Positions 33,251 to 44,357 of a stretch of 64,000 nt of DNA are shown here, piece after piece. The notes under the pieces were generated by a model, which searched no databases, had not been told where the DNA came from, and worked only from the letters and a program-made list of their open reading frames with translations. The DNA comes from Saccharina japonica. Its lineage: Eukaryota > Sar > Phaeophyceae > Laminariales > Laminariaceae. The DNA lies in assembly GCA_008828725.1 (NCBI GenBank), contig MEHQ01000893.1:337259-401258 (forward strand), in the 5' to 3' direction. Position 1 is the stretch's first letter. Each line of letters starts with the position of its first letter. Position numbers and translations under genes: made by a program.

Positions 33251-34115
33251 ACACGGTGTCGCTTGTTGACTCTTTGAACGAATTTTGTGCGGACGGTCTT
33301 TTGGGGTACGAGCAGGGGTTGTGAGAGCATCGGAAGTCGGGGGGGAGATATCCCAGGAGGGGAATGCCTCCTCCGCATTTACAAAAATAATGTCTAGAAG
33401 AAGATTTTTCAACACAACCCGGTGTCTGTTCGATACCACTCACGCACGAAAGAAAGTAATATAGCCCATATGTGTGCAAAAACTGTGTCAAACTGTCCTC
33501 TGCCAGTATGCGGCGAATGGACGGGGAACCAATATCGCCAGGGTGTAAAATAGTCCCCCCAGATAGGGAGGGCAGAAGCCGGGAGGGCACTGAGGCTCAA
33601 GGCAAGAATGGTGGTGGACGTGGAGTGGGGCAAGAGGGGAGATCCAAGGGAAACAGATCACAGCTCCACTGCGGTGTATCGGCTCGTGGGTAGGCCCCAG
33701 GAAAGTGGAAGGGGTTTAAGATCAATCGTAAGGGGGCATCGGGGGGATTGCATCACACGAGAAGCGTGGGGGGGTGGATGTAAGCATGTACTCACTGCCG
33801 AAGGGACTGCAAGGTTGGGCATTTCGCGTCCGCCGGTCGAGCTGATTGCAGGTCCCTACCGTTCCTTCCATTTTCGTGCGATTTCGCGTTTTGTGTGGGC
33901 CGCGGCGATGCCTCGCTTCCAATCTACCTTGTTTTTTTCCCGCGTCCTTTGCCGCAGGAGTCAACGAAACTGCGTGACCTTGACAACCCGGGTCGTCTTT
34001 TTTTTTTTATCGTTGTGCTTTCCTACTACGGTATATACAGCTTGCACGATGTATCGCTGCGCTTGATGAAATTGCGATACTCCAACCAGCCATGCGACAC
34101 ATACATGCGATCGAC

Positions 34116-34371
34116 GACGCATGCTACGGGAAGAGAGGTGCACCATTTGCCTTATAAGGGTGATCACTTGAGGAGCTCTATACCTCACCAGAAAACTGAT
34201 TTGGGACGAAAATGAAAGTGCTACCCGACGAAAACTCCCATGGCCTAACTATAAAATGAAAGTTATTGCAACACAAGGGAGTAAACTTCGATTATTCTGG
34301 GTCAAGGAGCCTCGTCATTCAGAAACGAATTCAGCCAAAAAGTGCTACCCACCTCTATCGTAGCACGCGTC
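34116..34371. mobile_element. GACGC-TACGATAGAGG MITE, copy 2 (256 bp)
   Basis: Ends GACGCATGCTACG and CCTCTATCGTAGCACGCGTC. Inside: CTTGAGGAGCTCTATACCTC, GTGCTACCCGACG, GGAGCCTCGTCATTCAGAAA. Confidence 0.8.
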
Positions 34372-34412
34372 CGACGGACTTGGAGCAACACCGCGAGGCT
34401 AGCAGAGAAGTA

Positions 34413-34528
34413 TTACGGGAGACCATAGTAAATAGGACCTACGGTACACACAAAAACCTATATATTTACCTATTTTTACCAACAATATTTGGTCCTATTT
34501 ACTAGTGTTTACTATGCCCCCCCCGTAA
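34413..34528. mobile_element. TTACGG MITE, copy 5 (116 bp)
   Basis: Ends TTACGGGAGACCATAGTAAA and TTTACTATGCCCCCCCCGTAA, with TA before it. The interior has the common AACAATATTTGGTCCTATTT, followed by a small extra ACTAGTG. Confidence 0.8.
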
Positions 34529-34814
34529 TCGTGGCATTTCCACGCGATCTGAAAGCAGTGAGCAGCCAGCTTTTTTGGGGGTGATGCACTGCATACACTG
34601 TAGTGGAGTCCGAATCCAGAATAGCCTAGATAATTGAGTGTTCCCCCCCTCCTGGCATAAACACCAGCGATGTGCCACAATCCTTGGTCGTCTGTTTTTT
34701 TTGTTTTTCGAAGAAGTAAGGTAGATGACAGCGCTGCTCGAGAACTATATGTTGCGGCCTTCCCGTCATACTTTGTGCACAAGAGCTCACGAGAAGCCAA
34801 GACTTGACATTCCG

Positions 34815-35083
34815 AATAGAGGTGCACCATGCCTTTTTTTTCTGAGGGTGGTGTTTCACTTGATTATAGTATAGGATCTCTATACCTCACCCAAAAACTG
34901 GGCTGGAGAACGAAAAGCAATGAGCTGACCCGATGACCAATCCCATAGCGTAAGTATAAAATGACAAATATTGCAAGACACAAGAATTGAATTTCGACGT
35001 TTTTGGGTTAAGGAGTCCCGTCATTCAGAAAAGCGTTTCAGCCAAAAAAAGGTATACCCTAAACCTCTATCGTAGCACACGTC
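34815..35083. mobile_element. GACGC-TACGATAGAGG MITE, copy 3
   Basis: The left end is worn (ATAGAGGTGCACCATG), the right end is CCTCTATCGTAGCACACGTC. AAGCCAAGACTTGACATTCC stands on both sides (34794-34813 and 35093-35112), so the flank itself was duplicated around the element. Confidence 0.75.
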
Positions 35084-35770
35084 TCCCACGATAAGCCAAG
35101 ACTTGACATTCCCATGCTGCGGACGCACCACAAAACGGTGAGCATACATTATCGATTGAGCTGCTGCCGGAAAAAAAAACAACGATTGATTCAGTTGGAA
35201 GGAATAAACACGCGAGTCAACCTCAGGAAGGAGGGGAGTGAATATTCGGTTTCTCGAGCTAGTTTCTTGAAAGCGAATTCGTCTTGATCGCAGAGCTGAA
35301 AGTTCGCCATTATTACTCAAGAATTGGAAAGGACACGATTCTGATGCACGGGTGGGGTGCATATGCCGCAGCGTACACAGCTGCTGAGTCTGGCTGAATA
35401 ATAACTTCGCGATGCAATAACGAACACGACATGATGCTGATGTTTGCTATTCATACAACATGCCAGTGATGGTTTCCGTTCGTTCTCGGGATGCGGAAAA
35501 ATCCTGAATGTAGTTGATTGTTTTCTCGTCCTCACGCCGTGTAAACAGGGAAATAGCGCAGGTGCTGAATGTGACAAAACACGGGACTCCCGAGTGGTCT
35601 CAAATGGGAGAGACAGCACATGGAAGCCTTGGCACATGAAAAAAAAAACGCAAACCTTAAATCATACTGTAGATTACAGTAATGTATCATACCGCATACC
35701 CGGTACCTGGTATATGCCTAGAGCTGCTAGCATTGAAGGGCGCCCCTCCGCGTCTCGAAAGGGATGTGTG

Positions 35771-36104
35771 GTCAAATTACTAAGGCAGGCAACAAATGAG
35801 TACCCCCCCTGCCCCCCCCGTGCCCACTGCGTCTGTATGCCTAGCCGAGTTGCCACGGCGGCAATATCTAGCATAGAGTCAATATACGGGGTATACATTC
35901 ATCGCCTCTTCTCGAAAACGCACGCCTAAGTGGCTATAGCTACCAGGCCATTAATATTAAAGAACGTCTGCCGTTCTAATTGGTTGAAGGTCTTTTATCG
36001 TGGCAACCTGCCAGGGTGCCTGCCAATGCCGTGGTCGCGCAATGGCCCGAGCCGAAACCAACTCACACACGAGGAGCAGACAGAGAAGAAAAATCTAGTC
36101 TACA
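35771..36104. repeat. 334-bp exact-looking duplicate, copy 1
   Basis: By eye identical and without gaps to 38498-38831, far more similar than any other repeat pair here. It ends immediately before the unresolved base at 36105. Confidence 0.9.
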
Positions 36105-36105
36105 N
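36105..36105. other. Unresolved base N at a repeat junction
   Basis: Single N exactly at the end of the 334-bp duplicate. It is followed by sequence that matches the unit 2 E block in inverted orientation. Confidence 0.95.
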
Positions 36106-36109
36106 AACA

Positions 36110-36582
36110 TAGGTGGGGGGCGCGTGTGTGTTTTTTGCCGGTTCTGCGTGTGCATTCATCCGTGAAGAGTGCCCTTCAGCGACGTAGCGAATAGCTTTTG
36201 GTAGAGGTGCCGCAGGAGGCTGTCCACCGTTTTATTCGTATGAAAAGATGGATAAAACCTCAACCTCTCACCTAATTCATTTCGTTTTGTAGCGGGGGAG
36301 AGCACGTATGGGGGCGCGTGTCGGATTATTTGCCGGGTCTGCTTTTTGCATTCATCCGTGCCGAACTTGCGACATATGGTAAAAGAGGTATGGGCCGATC
36401 GCGGCCACAGCACTATAGGGCGGAAGGGCCCGCTAGACACGCCTGCATGAGGTGGGCGGGCGAGAGGTGCTTACATGCTACGCAAAATAGTATGAACAGC
36501 CGGTTCCAGCCAATGGTTGGCTGTTTCTGCCGAAATTGGACGGTGATTTGGAGAACTCGCGTGTATTCTAGCAGTGTCTATT
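36110..36582 (-). repeat. Inverted copy of the first half of the E block
   Basis: Reverse complement of about 38841-39270. Landmarks read in reverse include AGAGTGCCCTTCAGCGACGT, GCCGAACTTG, CCAATGGTTGGCTGTTTCTG and GGACGGTGATTTG. Together with the 334-bp duplicate it makes a large inverted/direct repeat arrangement around 36-39 kb. Confidence 0.8.
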
Positions 36583-38316
36583 TAATACTATATCAATACA
36601 TAGCTTCATCTTCTTTGGTTCGGAAGCTTTCCTCGGCATATCTTGGCACCTCACAGCCACTCTCAGCCTCTAATTGCCGAAGCAAAAGTTATTTGCTTTC
36701 CGGAGGTTCCGGAGGTTCCGGAGTTTCTGTGTTTTTATTTCTAAAATTGTAATTTCAACCTTTTTACAAAACATTTTTTGATACGACGTACTTGATTTTT
36801 TTTAAACATTTCCGGTTTTGGGTTCGTGCGTGTACCCAGTGAGCACGACAGCGCGTGCGAGCCCGGCACCACCGCGGGTATATGGGAGGGCGCTGGCCAG
36901 TAGAGGGGGGGGTCAGAAGGAGCGCGGTCGTTTTTTTCGTGGCTAGGCGTGGCGTGTCCACCGAGACACGAGGGGAACATGAAGGTCCTCACTGTTGCTG
37001 CTGCTGCAATGAATCCAGTATGTATGTCCGAAATTATAAGGATTTTTTAGTCTGTAATAAAAGAACATTCAAGCCAAGTTCAAGCGGTGCGTTATTTGTC
37101 GAAAAACTATTTATCTATCTACTCTTGATCTACTACGAGTACTGCTGTATGCATTTGCAAGTCGCCTGTACGTTTGTTGGTTCTTTGTGTGTGTGTTTTT
37201 TTTTGTGTCGTACTGCTGTCGCCGTACACAGGTATGATACTTGATTTGCCACAGAATATATGCCACATACCAGTACTCCTGCATCACAATACAGCGGTAG
37301 ACGGGTACTGCTGTACGTTCAGTTGCGTACAGCAGTAAGTATTTCGCTGCATCGCACCATGAATCTCTTTGGCCTTTTCAAGTTGGTCTTTACACATCGT
37401 GGACCTCTTCTGCCCCTTTTCTTAAGTTGCGCGAGCGTAGCGGGCGGCTGTCCCTCGGAGCGAAGCTTTGCTTTCTTCGCGATGTTTTTTCGTGTTGGAA
37501 GATAAAAAAAATCACCAGTATTGTTTCTGTCCTGTATTTGCCGTCATACATGGGAGCTCTTGGCATTATCAAGTCGCCAGTTGCAAAAACATTACATGTT
37601 CCTCTTTTACGCTTTTCACATTTGGTTCTATTCTTCCTTCCGCGAGCGTAGCGGGCGGCGTTAGCCGCCCGCGCAGCGGAGCTCTTGTATCTGTAGATTA
37701 TATTTATTAGCTTACCCGAACCAACCCCTACCCGATCGATGCTGCCATATTGATACAATTAATACACAAGTAACACCAATAATACGTGTACATGGTTTTA
37801 GGGTATGCCTGCCCGTAGTGACAGAACACGGGCTGAACGTCTGTTCCCTCTCCGTAACGCGTTCGTCCGTCGTATACTTGATCTGTTACCGTTTTTTTAA
37901 TACGTGGTACGCTTGCTTTCATTAGTACGAGTGCTTGCGAGTTGCTTTTGTTTTTCACCGCACCCTAAAAAAGAACTCTTTCGAGCAGGCTGAAGCCGAG
38001 TTCTACGACCAAGGTTCTACGACCGATCTCCGACCGATATAGATTCATGTATTCGATTCTGCAATTTGTCGAAATCAACCAACAAAACACACGAGTTGAC
38101 GGCAGTTACATGCGGGACTAATATAGCGACAGCTACGTCTACTCTTGTTATTTGTGCGTGCTCGCTCGTCAATATATGCAGTTGGTATAATACGTATTCT
38201 GGCGTTTTTTTTCCTCCTCCTTGTAAATCCCGTATTTTTTCTTCCCGTCCGCCATCACCACGCTTCTCAAAACGTGTTTCATATTCTGACGGTCTTTTTT
38301 TTTTCTCCCTATAAAC
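36583..38316. other. Intergenic DNA with a GC-rich hairpin
   Basis: A 19-bp direct repeat CGCGAGCGTAGCGGGCGGC occurs at 37430-37448 and 37641-37659. The second copy continues into a perfect hairpin GCGGGCGGC-GTTA-GCCGCCCGC (37651-37672). TTCCGGAGG repeats lie at 36700-36724. Otherwise AT-rich, with no gene recognised. Confidence 0.6.
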
Positions 38317-38530
38317 ACCTCACGGCGCTTCGCGCTTTGGTGCTAGCAGTGTCTGCCTGGTCGGAGAAAACCCGACATGCTCCATCCCGGCATTGTAGGG
38401 ATGCGAGGATGTATGGTCATACGACTACTGCCATGCATGACATGCGGCTAATGAGTACCCCCCCTGCCCTCGTCTCGAAAGGGATGCGTGGTCAATGGTC
38501 AAATTACTAAGGCAGGCAACAAATGAGTAC
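38317..38530. repeat. Dispersed repeat J, copy 2
   Basis: Matches copy 1 over CACGGCGCTTCGCGCTT to the GAGTACCCCCC stretch. It joins the 334-bp duplicate at its right side. Confidence 0.7.
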
Positions 38531-38831
38531 CCCCCCTGCCCCCCCCGTGCCCACTGCGTCTGTATGCCTAGCCGAGTTGCCACGGCGGCAATATCTAGCA
38601 TAGAGTCAATATACGGGGTATACATTCATCGCCTCTTCTCGAAAACGCACGCCTAAGTGGCTATAGCTACCAGGCCATTAATATTAAAGAACGTCTGCCG
38701 TTCTAATTGGTTGAAGGTCTTTTATCGTGGCAACCTGCCAGGGTGCCTGCCAATGCCGTGGTCGCGCAATGGCCCGAGCCGAAACCAACTCACACACGAG
38801 GAGCAGACAGAGAAGAAAAATCTAGTCTACA
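38498..38831. repeat. 334-bp exact-looking duplicate, copy 2
   Basis: Partner of 35771-36104. Here the sequence continues into the E block without an N. Confidence 0.9.
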
Positions 38832-38840
38832 GAAGTAGTA

Positions 38841-40570
38841 GACACTGCTAGAATACACGTGGGTTCTACAAATCACCGTCCAATTTCGGCAGAAACAGCC
38901 AACCATTGGCTGGAACCGGCTGTTCGTGCTATTTTGCGTAGCATGTAGCACCCCTCGCCTGCCCACCTCATGCAGGCGTGTCTGGCGGGCCCTTCCGCCC
39001 TATAGTGGCTTGGCCGCGATCGGCTCATACCCCTTTTACCATATGCCACAAGTTCGGCACGGGAGAATGCAAAAGCAGACCCCCGGAAAATAATCCGACA
39101 TGCACCCCCACACCTATCTCTATTCCTTGCCCCATGCGTGCTACAAAACAAAAAAAACAAATGAGGTGAAGGTTTGATCCATCTTTTCAATTAAAGAAAA
39201 CGGTGAACAGCCTACTGCTGTCTACCAAAAGCTATTCGCTACGTCGCTGAAGGGCACTCTTCATGAGCTCCTATTACAACCCGTTAGCAAGGATCTTTGT
39301 ACGGATGGGCTGTTCACGTATATTGCACTGCTTTGCTCGGTAGGGAGCACCTCCTGGTAGGATCAAGGCGCGGGCGTAGACCCAACCCAAACCCCAACCC
39401 CAAACATGACCCAAAACGGACAGAAACGGGCGAGAAACGCGGCTGCGCCGCTTTTGCAACTAGCGACAAAATTTGCCAGAACTTTCCGATCGCGGACCAC
39501 ATTTCCGAACTTCAGACCACACCAACCCAATTTTCAAGACAAAATCACCCCTTAAAGATCCTTGCTAACGGATTGTACAATCTACTCCTCTACACGTAGC
39601 CCCGAGCAGCCTGCACGGATGAATGCACACGCAGAACCGGCAAAAAAAAACACACGTGACCCCCACCTACGTTAAGTCCGTATCCTACACGAAGGCTCCA
39701 CCGCTCCAAAACAAAAATGACTCGATTAAGTTTTGACCCAAGCTTCCTACTGAAGAAAGCGGCGGGAAGCCTGCTGCGGTCCACGAAAAGCTGTGGGCTG
39801 CGTCGCTGCAGTACATTCTTCACAGCGGTGGTCAGCCAATACCGCTGTCAAAAACAACGAACATCAGCCACGTGTGCCTGGCAGGCTATATAATACACTA
39901 ATATCCATACCGTAGTATGAACTAAACCGTTCCACGGTTGCTTGCTTGCTATATTTGAACAGTTCCGTCCCTACGGAGGAGGCGGCGAGCAAAGGCGATC
40001 TCACGACGCTTGGGCCAGCCTATGCAAAACATCTAGCCTCCCGGCCCAACACCCTTCGCTCTGCACTACTCTACACAATATTACTATCTATCATATAATA
40101 CTCCACCTGCTAAGGTGGGAGCTTTCTCGTTTATCCTGTGGGTGAAGACTGTACGTTCGTCCCTACTCATTTACTGAATGCTGCGAGGGGGTCAGGGCTG
40201 TACCTGTGGGAACTCGCTTATACCGCGAAAATAAAAAACAAAATTAAAACAGTGCGGTCTTCATACCGGTGTTGGTGAGGTCTGTTCGTAGCAGGCAAGC
40301 AATCAAGCAAGGGGCAGGCAGGCAAGACAAAGGAAAAAGGGTCAGGCAGGATTAAGGATCAGCGGTATTTCATTCTTCCAGATTGTGATGATAGATGATA
40401 CCGTACGTCAATCAAAAAAAATCTTAACATCAGATGCCGATGGACAGGCGGGCAGGCAGGTGGGCGGGCAGCCAAGGGCATGAAGGATCATGCAGGACGA
40501 ATAACCAACGGTGTTTCAGTCTTCCAGGTTGTCACGATACATGATACACGTCATTTAAAAAAAACTTAAC
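38841..40570. repeat. E block, unit 2
   Basis: Counterpart of 16500-17810 and 63030-63870. It is interrupted by the TIR element at 39281-39571. The end carries GGCAGGCAGG runs and a local tandem duplication (about 40360-40430 against 40490-40575, sharing CTTAACATCAGATGCC). Confidence 0.7.
39281..39571. mobile_element. TIR element with CCCAACCC tract (291 bp)
   Basis: Ends CCGTTAGCAAGGATCTTT and its exact complement. The interior has an ACCCAACCCAAACCCCAACC stretch like the telomere-like tracts of the elements at 9114 and 51311. It is absent from the E blocks of units 1 and 3. Target duplication not clear. Confidence 0.75.
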
Positions 40571-41269
40571 ATCAGATGCCCACGTGAAGCCACTCTTACA
40601 ATAAATAGTACTGTAGTACCAATAATGACACTAACTGAAGGTTTTCCCGCCTCTCTCCCGCACCACACGTACTATCAGATCCCGAGATAGCAAGCAACTA
40701 TGTACCGGTATTTGAGGAAGGAGTTGCGACCGGTATAAACACTCAAAGGGTAAGGGCTTCTAGTTCCATAATTTTTATTAGGTTTCACCAAATTCGGGCG
40801 GCGATGAGGGGCTGCGGTAGACCAACTATGAACGGCAAGCGGCAACGGTAACCCGCCGTACATGTACCGAGGATAACAAACGACCGCGGTTGCCAAGCTT
40901 AGACGGTAAACGGCGACGAGACTGCACGGTACATGTTCTGAGGGTAGCAGAATATTACGGCAATCAAGTTCGTACGAAATACAATACTGCTGTTCTCCTA
41001 CAGTAATCTACAAGGGACGGCAAAGGCGATGGCCGCGGTGGCTGTCGCGACTACAGGACGGCTATCGTACACCGACAAATTGTATGGTAATGACACCCTG
41101 CGCGCCACTACCAAAATATGGTGTACTTCATGCAGAGTCGGGGTTTTTATGTCTCTTGTTGATAGAGGATGGTGTGGATGTACCTATCACTGCCATAATA
41201 TAACATATGTAAAAGCAAAACAGAACAAAAGGACGCTATGAGAGGCAATGGAATCGCCTACCCGGTCGC

Positions 41270-41690
41270 CTGCACTTTTATTTTTTCTCGTGCAAGTCCA
41301 TGGAAGCTTCTGCTGCTTTCATGGAAGTTTTCGCCCCTCCCATGCAAGCTTTCGCCCCTTTCATGCAAACTTCCGTGGAAGTGATGCAAGCTTCCATGGA
41401 AGCTTTGGAAGCTTCCATTAATTCACCCCCTGATCCCACTTGGTACACCGTCCGACCCAAAGTGGGCCCATCCCGATTACCAAAACATGGACCAATTGCA
41501 AATGAGATAATAAAAACCGTGTGGCGCGCAGCGCGGAACCACACAATTAATAGACCTTTTAGTGGCCGAAGACCTTTTCAAACGGAAAATTCCCCCACGG
41601 CGTTGGAAGCTGGGAGTTTCCATGGAAGCCGTGGAAGCTTCCATGGAAACTTCCGACGGCTTCCACAAAAAAAAACAATAGGGCACCAGA
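41270..41690. repeat. GGAAGCTTCCATGGAAGCTT palindromic array
   Basis: Two clusters (41296-41418 and 41605-41665) of imperfect AAGCTTCCATGGAAGCTTCC palindromes in opposite senses around a unique centre. Present only in the unit 2 F block, so probably a foldback insertion. The minus strand reads as a Met/Glu/Ala/Ser repeat, which I attribute to composition. Confidence 0.6.
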
Positions 41691-42244
41691 CCCCGCCTAC
41701 CACTAAGATGGTAGATAGGAACTAATCGAACCGCCTCCCATTAATGACGCGGGTCGGACCTTTAACCCCCATCCCTTCTATTTCCTAACATTTTGATAAG
41801 AGGTAGGGTTTTCCCCCCTACATCCCCACTATTTTTTTCATGTTTTTATCAGGTGTTCGATAACGAGACACCTCGTTAATGTCCCGACGGTAATGAACGA
41901 CGGCCGTTATTTGGTTTTGAATTTGGTCGGTATCGACCTACCTCAGAGAAAAATTCGGTAACGAGACACCTCTGTACCGTACATACGACGTGAATGTAAC
42001 GGTTACCGTGTCGATACGACGGTACACGCGGTTACACGGCGGTACACACGGTTATGCGACGGTAATCGCGGAAATACGACGGGCATCGCCGTCATTTGAA
42101 GGAGATCACGGTAGTACACTACCGGCCCTCTCATACCAAAGAGCCCCCCACAAGAAAATAAATCTGACATTTTTGGGGAAATAAGAAATCCGTGAGCAGT
42201 TATACTACAGTTGGTGTGTCACACACCCTTTCTCATACTAGTAA

Positions 42245-43200
42245 TTGGTGGTGATGAGGCGCGACCTCGGTACCTGCAGTTGTCAAATCTGCGATGCATC
42301 GCGCTGGGAAAATACTGATTGTGCTAAACCAACACGAACGAACATCTACGTATACGTGCCGTTTTGGTTCGTTATTTTTGAAGAAAACAAAAAGTCAGCA
42401 TACAGCAGCAGCAGCTGTGCCGGCCGGAGCAACAACAACGGAACAGCAGCCACAGCAGCAGCAGTAGGACACACGAGACTAGGCTCAGCGTGTCTGTCAT
42501 ACGTTCGGCTTGTCGGTCTAACACTTGAACCCTCTGTACTCGTACTCAATTTGTTGTGTGTCTCCTGCTTCCCCCTCGTATTGTTATTCGGCATAAAATT
42601 TTGAAGACAAAAAAATCTAAACCTGATACGTGTGCCCAACAACCGATATTCTCGTAGTTGTAGGTGCCACCACACTACTACTCCTGTACGATATCTACAG
42701 CAGAGCTTCTCCGTCCCCTCATCAGCAGGAGGGTGGGCCTTACAATACGACCTGCACCGGCTCATACGTTGCTGTGGTCAGACATAATCTGCCTACTGGT
42801 AGAGTTGGTTTTCGTTCGGTAGAACTAAAACAACAAAAAAACGTTATGACGTTTTACGTTCCGAATTTGAAAAAAATACACGACTCAGCCATGTGCCTGT
42901 AAAAACCATGACCCACAGCCACGGCTTTGAAAACACACGTTGTCGCACCTAGCTCGACCAACTCTAAAAGAGTTATAGCGATTCCAGCACGAGAAGAATT
43001 CGTTAAAACGTGTGCGTGCACAGAGCCCGACGGGACTGGGGTTGGTGCCGAGTACGTCGAGTGCGGTGTACAAACGTCGATGTTGACTGTCGCAAACAAA
43101 CACACATGAACACTAAATTGCACCACGCTACATGCCTCGTACGCATTGAAAAATCAATAAAAAAAAGACTCGCGCTTCGCGCTCCCGCGCCTCAATATAA
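42245..43200. other. Unit 2-specific insertion in F block
   Basis: The F block of unit 1 runs directly from CACACCCTTTCT to AAGAACTATGG, but here about 950 bp intervene. The ends have GAGGCGCG/CGCGCCTC in inverted sense. It contains a short CAG run (about 42400-42466). No gene identified. Confidence 0.5.
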
Positions 43201-43899
43201 GAACTGTGGACCAGCATTTGGGTTTCATATTTGAGGGCTGGTATCGGTACACCGGTACTGCTATACGACGGTTATCGCACCGGTAATTTCGGTACTACGA
43301 CAGTTACCGCGGTGGTAATATTAAGGTTGTCACAGAAATATGACGGCGATCGAGGGGATGCGACGTCAAACGCGTCAATCACAAATCTCGGCAATGCGAG
43401 AACGTGCAAATGGTAAAATAAAAAGGAGGTGACGATCCCAAAGCTCAGACGGTGAGGGTTCAGCCCAGGAAATGCCTGTTCAGGGGCGTTTGGGCCCCCA
43501 ATATTTCATATTATTAGTTTTCTTCTAGAAGCAGACTTTCAACAGTGATCCTGCCTCCTGTATACGATCGAGTACAATATACCTATAATACCAGGAAAAT
43601 GGAAATGCATACTGGTTTCAGTGCAGGTACCGTATGACCCCAGTATATTCTGATCTCGATTAAGCCACCTCAACGACCATACTTCAAAACCAGGTTCCAG
43701 ATACAAAATCAGAACCAGAACGGCTTCAGGTACCAGAAGCCAAAACCAGACCCAATATATAAAATCAGAACCACCTGCAATACCAAAAAAACAAAACCAG
43801 ACCAGGTATTTGGAAATATTCAGCGTCCACTTATTGGGTAATCTATACGCGGTGCGCGGCATTGCGCTTCTTCTAATGAACACACAGAACACCCACGAG

Positions 43900-44357
43900 C
43901 ATACATGTCAGGGGACGGGCAACCGTCAAGCAGCCAGTCAGTCAAGGGCATCCGTGAAGGCATTTCGATCCGTCTAGCCGAATTGTCCCCTATCCCCGCT
44001 AGAACAAACGTTTAATTTTCTGTGTGGAAACCCCTATTTATTAACACATTTTTTCTGCTGCTTGCTGCGTGCCAGCACCAGAGCACCAGCACAGCAGCAG
44101 CTTCGACCGGCAGGCATAGACAGTCAGCAGTCAGTACAGAGAAAATACAGGATTTCAATATTATGGAGGGTTTACAAAAACAACGGGGATTTTTACTCTC
44201 TGTCCCTGGGTTTTGCCGTCAAGGCACGTCCACCAATGCATTTTCCTTGACGCCGTCGGTCAAGGGTGTAAAAGTGCCGTCTCCTGGCACCTTTGCCCAC
44301 AAGAGAGACTCAGCGAAAAAACGAAAATTCCTTCTCGGAGTGGATGTCGTCTAATAA
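43900..44357. other. Unassigned intergenic DNA
   Basis: A plus-strand frame at about 44022-44354 has no recognisable domain. No repeat relationship seen. Confidence 0.4.

Larger units (their letters stand above)
30560..34110. repeat. C block, unit 2
   Basis: Second copy of the segment described at 11740-15100, with the same order of landmarks. It contains an inserted small MITE (31136-31464) and a G-rich minisatellite (about 33080-33250). Its last part, about 33600-33960, has no clear counterpart in the other copies. Confidence 0.75.
40680..43900. repeat. F block, unit 2
   Basis: Counterpart of 18690-21700. It holds two interruptions: the AAGCTTCC palindromic array at about 41280-41690 and extra sequence at about 42245-43200. 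The far end matches the junction with the next A block (CTTATTGGGTAATCTATACG). Confidence 0.75.

Noticed and set aside
32768..33590. Pro/Ser-rich minus-strand frames in the C block
   Set aside because: The three C blocks use different frames and the residues derive from a G-rich minisatellite.
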